Assembly: GCA_946480785.1 (NCBI GenBank)
Contig: CAMLLD010000066.1
Coordinates: forward strand, 1-37,223
Source: an uncultured Blastocatellia bacterium
GTDB lineage: Bacteria > Acidobacteriota > Blastocatellia > Pyrinomonadales > Pyrinomonadaceae
Direction: 5' to 3'
Length of the DNA stretch: 37,223 nucleotides
Both the position numbers and the translations under genes were made by a program. Shown in pieces: positions 33,801-37,223 of this stretch. Each line of letters opens with the position of its first letter. Within the stretch, counting starts at the first letter, position 1. A model generated the notes under the pieces. The model ran no database searches. It saw nothing but the letters and a program-made list of their open reading frames with translations, and had not been told where the DNA came from.

Positions 33801-36619
33801 ACAATCTGGTGGTGAAGACGGACGCGCGCGGCGTCTCAACCCACTTTGAATACGATGCGATAAATCGCGTAACACGCCGCTGGTACAACGGCTCGAGTTC
33901 CACCACTTCAACTACCCACAACAGTCCGGCTTTACCCGCGGGCGTGGGTGCGACGGATGAAGTCCGCTTCTACTACGACACGCAGTCGCTGCCTGCAGGC
34001 GCGCCTTCCTACACGCGCGGCTCGGCTGTCGGCCGTCTCGTGGCCCAAGTCTATGGTTCCGGCAGCAATGGCGATTACTACGCTTACGACGTGCTTGGCC
34101 GGGAGACGCTGAAGTACCAGCAAACCGGCGCGATCAACTACCAGGTGAGTGCGAGCTACAACTTGTCGGGCGCGATCGCTACGCTGACTTATCCATCAGG
34201 TCACACTGTTACACAAACCTTCGACAATGCCGGCCGGCTGACCGCTCTCAGCGGCAATCTCGGCGACGGCGCCACCCGCACTTACACCAGCGACATTCTC
34301 TATTCACCCCTTGGCGGTTTGGTCAAAGAGAAGTTTGGCACCAACACGCCGGTCTACAACAAACTTTTCTACAACAGCCGTGGTCAGCTCGCCGAGATTC
34401 GCGAGAGCAACACCTACACTGCACCTCAGCCTCCCGCGGATCCCGCCAATATCACCGACACTTCCTGGAACCGCGGCGCGATCATCAATCACTACAGCAA
34501 CCAGTGCTGGGGTATGTGCGCCGGTTCGAGCATGTCTGACAACAATGGCAATCTGCAGAAGCAGGATGTCTACATTCCCAATGACGATCTGATCTCCGGC
34601 TACACGCAGCGCTGGCAGCAGTATGACTACGACAGTCTGAACCGGCTGAACTGGGCGCGCGAGGTCAAGGACAACTCGGAGCAGTGGAAGCAGCAGTTCA
34701 CTTACGACCGCTGGGGCAACCGCACCATCAACACCGCTGTCACCTACGGCGTCGGCATCAACAACAAAGCCTTTGCAGTGTCGCCGTGTGCCACTGTCTC
34801 GGATCCGTGTAGCAATCGGCTCCTTGTTCCCACCGGCCAATCCGGCACGATGGCGTACGACGCGGCCGGCAATCTCACCAACGACACCTACACCGGCGCG
34901 GGCAATCGCACTTATGACGGCGAGAACAAGATCACTTCAGCGTGGGGCGCCAACAACCAGGCCCAACTCTACGCTTACGACGCCTCGGGTCAACGTATTA
35001 AGCGCACTGTCAATGGCATCGAGACATGGCAGGTCTATGGCATCGGTGGCGAACTGTTAGCCGAGTATCCGGCTAACGGTGCGACTGCGAGCCCGCAGAA
35101 AGAGTATGGCTATCGCAATGGTCAGTTGCTCATAACTGCGGAGCCGCCAGTGAACGTGGCTCTTGCTGCCAATGGCGGTGTGGCCAGCGCGTCATCGAGT
35201 TACGTGTGTTGCGGCTGGAACTTTACTCCCGCCGGTGCTAACAACGGCAATCGCAGCGGCGCCGGCTGGGGCGCCGGTGAAGGTTGGAATGACACCGATC
35301 CGGGAAACAGTTTTCCTGACTGGCTGCAAGTCGATTTCAGCGGCAGCAAAACCATTAGCGAAATTGACGTCTTCACGGTCCAGGACAACTGGCAGTCGCC
35401 ATCAACGCCGACAGAAACAATGACCTTTAGTATCTCCGGTCTCACGGGTTACGACGTGCAGTACTGGAACGGCAGCGCCTGGACGACGATTCCGGGTGGC
35501 AGTGTCACTGGGAACAATAAGGTGTGGCGTAAGTTCACGTTCAATCCAATTACGACGACGAAGATTCGCGTCCTGACCAACGCCAGTGTTGATGGCTACA
35601 GCCGCATCACTGAACTGGAAGCCTGGCAGAACGGTGGCAGTACCGGCACGGGTTCGGTTAACTGGCTGGTCACCGATCACCTCGGCACCCCGCGCATGGT
35701 CCTGGACCAGACCGGCTCTCTCGCCAACGTGAAGCGTCACGACTACCTTCCCTTCGGCGAAGAACTCTTCGCCCCCACCTCCGCCCGCAGCGGCGCGCAA
35801 GGCTACGCCAGCGGCGACGGAGTGAGGCAACACTTCACCCAGAAGGAACGGGATGTCGAAACGGGCCTGGATTATTTCAACGCGCGTTATTACTCATCCG
35901 CTCAGGGAAGGTTTAGTAGCGTTGATCCTGCAAATTATCAGGCTGTGCTAAACCCGCGAGACCCGCAGTCATGGAATGGCTATGCCTATGTTAACAATAA
36001 GCCCCTTACTAGGACCGATCCTGACGGGAGAGGGTTTTGGGAAAAGTTCAAAAACTGGATAAATGGATATGGCTTCCAGTCCGACATGGATGTTCAAGCA
36101 GAGGAAAACGTACGGCGAGCGGAATTGAAGAAACTTGCAGCAACAACACCAACTAACCTGCTCTACGTAAAGCAGCAGGATGATAGCTATATCGCCTATT
36201 CAGTTGATCAGTTAAATCGCGCGCAAGTTTGGGCCTTCTCCAACCAACAAAGGCGCGGAAACGTGACGCAAATGTCACAGTCGGATTATGCTCAAGCTGC
36301 CCGTGTCGTGAGCACCGCTGCCTCCTTCGTAGCACCCAGCGTCACGGTATATAGGGGAGGATCAACTATTGAAGTTCGCGACATGGATGTGAGAATGGAA
36401 GATGGCTTGGTTCAGCCGACGCGTGGTCCGTCCCTAAATGGTGATGCAGCCCAAGTGGAGAAATTCGGAGGGGCATACAAAGTGGAGAGCATACCGGACG
36501 AACTCCAGATCATACAAAGAGGCGTCAACCCCTCCCATTATGAGATAACACCCAAAAACCCGATGCCTTTTGAGCGTTTCGTTGAGCTAGTCAAGCAAGT
36601 AAAATTGATACCCCAATAA
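30848..36619 (+). CDS. RHS/YD-repeat polymorphic toxin with Tse2-like C-terminal tip
   Basis: A 1923-aa secreted RHS protein. The ATG at 30848 has AGGAG upstream and starts a signal peptide ending near AQQ. After an N-terminal region (about 40-600) come many YD repeats, for example YDSLSRLRTAINPESG, YDAINRVTRRWY and YDAAGNLTNDTY, which build the toxin-enclosing shell. A discoidin (F5/8 type C)-like domain is inserted at about 1434-1597. The RHS core closes with VTDHLGTPRMV (about 1607), then YFNARYYSSAQGRFSSVDP and AYVNNKPLTRTDPDG (about 1711-1727), where the variable tip begins. The last ~95 residues (VTVYRGG, EDGLVQPTRGPS, IPDELQIIQRG, HYEITPKNPM) resemble the NAD-dependent ADP-ribosyltransferase-like toxin Tse2. 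The tip DNA is more A/T-rich than the core. A likely immunity gene follows after 12 bp. The toxin should act on neighbouring cells. Confidence 0.9.
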   Translation: MISTPTICWQRSTKFVLAAALVFVFFSLTMAQQASRPDRGLMPNGSYSISDIENINVLNGNLNIHIPLASLPPIAGGKLSWTISAQYNSKVWDVTRYQQNDDPLTWQPYNVNTPGADGGWVIGRTYTIFFRNANDDFRRLWYPGNSGVPQWDRDLMNNNQWWKVVLRMPDGSEHEFRPTDSSSYIGGQDFLRGFYNTIPSGTPLRYYSVDGTYMFARISGTQDWTVYLPDGTQIIQTTDGVQRIQDTNGNNIKIFSDTNSTHYQDEQTGRELRLTYNSAGQGQYQVWYNTVTGVQEHIDINMTTTTVAGKLYSIQQAGCDFGGLSQVLSAQLTVVHEIVFPQTEPGVQRRFTFSYNSDSSTSATDNAIFSCPGPGAPYTRTVSYGLGELSHIETPSGSIVDYSYKYDGVHSLMPSSIGDYVSQNAITHKKITHDGTTDEWAFDVGDSFGTVTGPDGSVSSEAAFCSMPNTPGCATDKAGLTYRSVGPFSKVERHWTNLAFSGSDNRAPNGVVTLNAVVDKEYTTLTDAQGNNLKMSAKYSSFDYNGNVVQETFYDWFDPNGISRDAVGVPTGVPGGATILKVVNYSHYNQAASSTSANVYAKRSVSTGAPLILNALQQSTTGPAIAQLSYDNQSYGVAPTVGNLTTKKVWDDLDSKWITTSIGYDIYGNVNTTTDGRGKVTQIFYEDSTHALPTKVIVDPQNGTGAQTTLTSYDTSTGLVTSQTDANGQVSTIDYTNQRLGSVDPFGRPGITKAPAVNVGGTNQQRRVTTTYFDSVRQVVVATDLNAENDQLLKTRTTTDQLGRPTLTEQTEDGTTYTISVQNAYRNAMGSVTLTSSARRSTEASTDSWTRVTKDAAGRVTEVATFGGRTQPAWTDPTGVFTGAVTTTYDAQFTTVTDQAGKKRRSMVDGLGRLVEVHEPDANGNLGSTTAPVQPTRYGYDVFGNLTSVSQGLQTRSFNYDSLSRLRTAINPESGTVGYQYDDNNNLVVKTDARGVSTHFEYDAINRVTRRWYNGSSSTTSTTHNSPALPAGVGATDEVRFYYDTQSLPAGAPSYTRGSAVGRLVAQVYGSGSNGDYYAYDVLGRETLKYQQTGAINYQVSASYNLSGAIATLTYPSGHTVTQTFDNAGRLTALSGNLGDGATRTYTSDILYSPLGGLVKEKFGTNTPVYNKLFYNSRGQLAEIRESNTYTAPQPPADPANITDTSWNRGAIINHYSNQCWGMCAGSSMSDNNGNLQKQDVYIPNDDLISGYTQRWQQYDYDSLNRLNWAREVKDNSEQWKQQFTYDRWGNRTINTAVTYGVGINNKAFAVSPCATVSDPCSNRLLVPTGQSGTMAYDAAGNLTNDTYTGAGNRTYDGENKITSAWGANNQAQLYAYDASGQRIKRTVNGIETWQVYGIGGELLAEYPANGATASPQKEYGYRNGQLLITAEPPVNVALAANGGVASASSSYVCCGWNFTPAGANNGNRSGAGWGAGEGWNDTDPGNSFPDWLQVDFSGSKTISEIDVFTVQDNWQSPSTPTETMTFSISGLTGYDVQYWNGSAWTTIPGGSVTGNNKVWRKFTFNPITTTKIRVLTNASVDGYSRITELEAWQNGGSTGTGSVNWLVTDHLGTPRMVLDQTGSLANVKRHDYLPFGEELFAPTSARSGAQGYASGDGVRQHFTQKERDVETGLDYFNARYYSSAQGRFSSVDPANYQAVLNPRDPQSWNGYAYVNNKPLTRTDPDGRGFWEKFKNWINGYGFQSDMDVQAEENVRRAELKKLAATTPTNLLYVKQQDDSYIAYSVDQLNRAQVWAFSNQQRRGNVTQMSQSDYAQAARVVSTAASFVAPSVTVYRGGSTIEVRDMDVRMEDGLVQPTRGPSLNGDAAQVEKFGGAYKVESIPDELQIIQRGVNPSHYEITPKNPMPFERFVELVKQVKLIPQ

Positions 36620-36631
36620 TGAGGTTGTTAC

Positions 36632-36949
36632 ATGTCGGATCCAAGTTACCGCCCGAAACTGATATTTCCTAGTGGCTTCGATGAGCGAAGCCGGGAAGAG
36701 ATGCCGCTTCGTGGGTATTTGAGTAATGCACTTGTGGAATTGCAGGACGGGAGCTGTTATCCGGTTGAGTTCATAGATCCGGTAAGATTAGCTCAAGAGG
36801 TCCAGGATTATGTCCGCCTTAATATTCCCTGCTATGCCGAGCCGGGCTTAATCATTCTTCCCGAGGTAACTTTAGAGCACATCGAAAAGGCTGTGCAGCA
36901 CCTCTACGACCGGGGATTCTTTGCCTCTTTCAGACCTCAGACACGTTAG
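36632..36949 (+). CDS. Probable immunity protein for the RHS toxin tip
   Basis: A 105-aa cytoplasmic protein without recognised homology. It starts 12 bp after the toxin stop with an AGG-containing ribosome-binding site, in the exact place where immunity genes of RHS toxins occur. It is acidic overall, with segments LVELQDGSCYPVEFIDPVRLAQEVQDY and ILPEVTLEHIEKAVQHLYDRGFF giving an alpha/beta make-up. The base composition is A/T-rich like the toxin tip, suggesting both were acquired together. The role is inferred from position and size alone. Confidence 0.
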   Translation: MSDPSYRPKLIFPSGFDERSREEMPLRGYLSNALVELQDGSCYPVEFIDPVRLAQEVQDYVRLNIPCYAEPGLIILPEVTLEHIEKAVQHLYDRGFFASFRPQTR

Positions 36950-37223
36950 CGCGGGAGCCGTTATTCAGTTCAAGGCTATTTTTTGTGTTTACAATAATTC
37001 AGAGACATCCTTATCGGAGTTTGTACCTGGTTCTAGTCAGGGTCTCGAGAGTTTCCGTGACCGTAGCAACCTTGTAATTGCTGTCGCGAGAGCTGAGAAG
37101 GTCTTCGAACGGCCGTTGAACTGAATCTTGCACAGGACATTGAGACGCCAAACCAAGTAATTGGACATGGTGATGTAAAAGTCTGTGTGTAAAAAGCAAG
37201 AGGGTGTAAGTTGGTATGCGACC
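36950..37223. other. Apparently noncoding end of the window
   Basis: 274 bp after the immunity gene contain no convincing gene or terminator. A TACAAT hexamer at about 36989-36994 could be a -10 element but lacks a good -35. RHS loci often carry displaced tip and immunity fragments here, but none could be recognised. Confidence 0.4.

Overview
The window most likely comes from an Acidobacteriota chromosome, probably class Blastocatellia. This is inferred from gene content, not from an rRNA. The clues are a VWFA protein of the acidobacterial 'VWFA-related' type, a secreted protein ending in a pilin-like domain of a kind common in that phylum, many secreted proteins with Thr/Pro-rich tails, GC-rich coding sequence and a tightly packed layout (ATGA/GTGA start-stop overlaps, convergent genes sharing stop-codon bases). 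No rRNA, tRNA, CRISPR array or insertion sequence was found.

Layout. 1-4205 (minus): RNase III, a secreted repeat-rich protein and a penicillin-binding transpeptidase with a strong terminator. 4476-7335 (plus): a membrane histidine kinase overlapping an NtrC-family sigma-54 activator. 7336-14271: an accessory island on the minus strand with visibly more A/T-rich codon use. It holds a 1112-aa nuclease/N6-adenine methyltransferase followed by a 939-aa SNF2-type translocase, then about 740 bp of decayed coding sequence with a strict 21-bp periodicity. 14494-16806 (plus): four envelope genes (DUF4349 lipoprotein, DsbD-alpha-like lipoprotein, small membrane protein, secreted protein). 16803-17689 (minus): an excisionase-type HTH protein coupled to a carboxypeptidase-regulatory-domain protein. 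17773-21770: VWFA protein, a LysW-like zinc-ribbon protein (minus) and a large secreted pilin-tailed protein. 21764-29736: metabolic and maintenance genes, namely an S9 peptidase, gamma-glutamyltransferase behind a structured leader, Bcp peroxiredoxin, an EEP-family hydrolase coupled to a nucleotidyltransferase, a TauE-like transporter and a 3-methyladenine DNA glycosylase. 30027-36949 (plus): a secreted protein, a 1923-aa RHS/YD-repeat polymorphic toxin and a small probable immunity gene.

Two conflict systems stand out. The methyltransferase/translocase pair resembles a type ISP restriction enzyme split into two polypeptides, or the class-1-specific half of DISARM without drmABC. The RHS protein carries a discoidin-like domain inside its core region and a C-terminal tip resembling the Tse2 ADP-ribosyltransferase-like toxins. 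Other items worth a look are the heptad-repeat relic, the LysW-like protein with an acidic tail ending in Tyr, and the hairpin-plus-terminator leader before the gamma-glutamyltransferase gene. All family assignments were made by reading motifs; no database search was possible.
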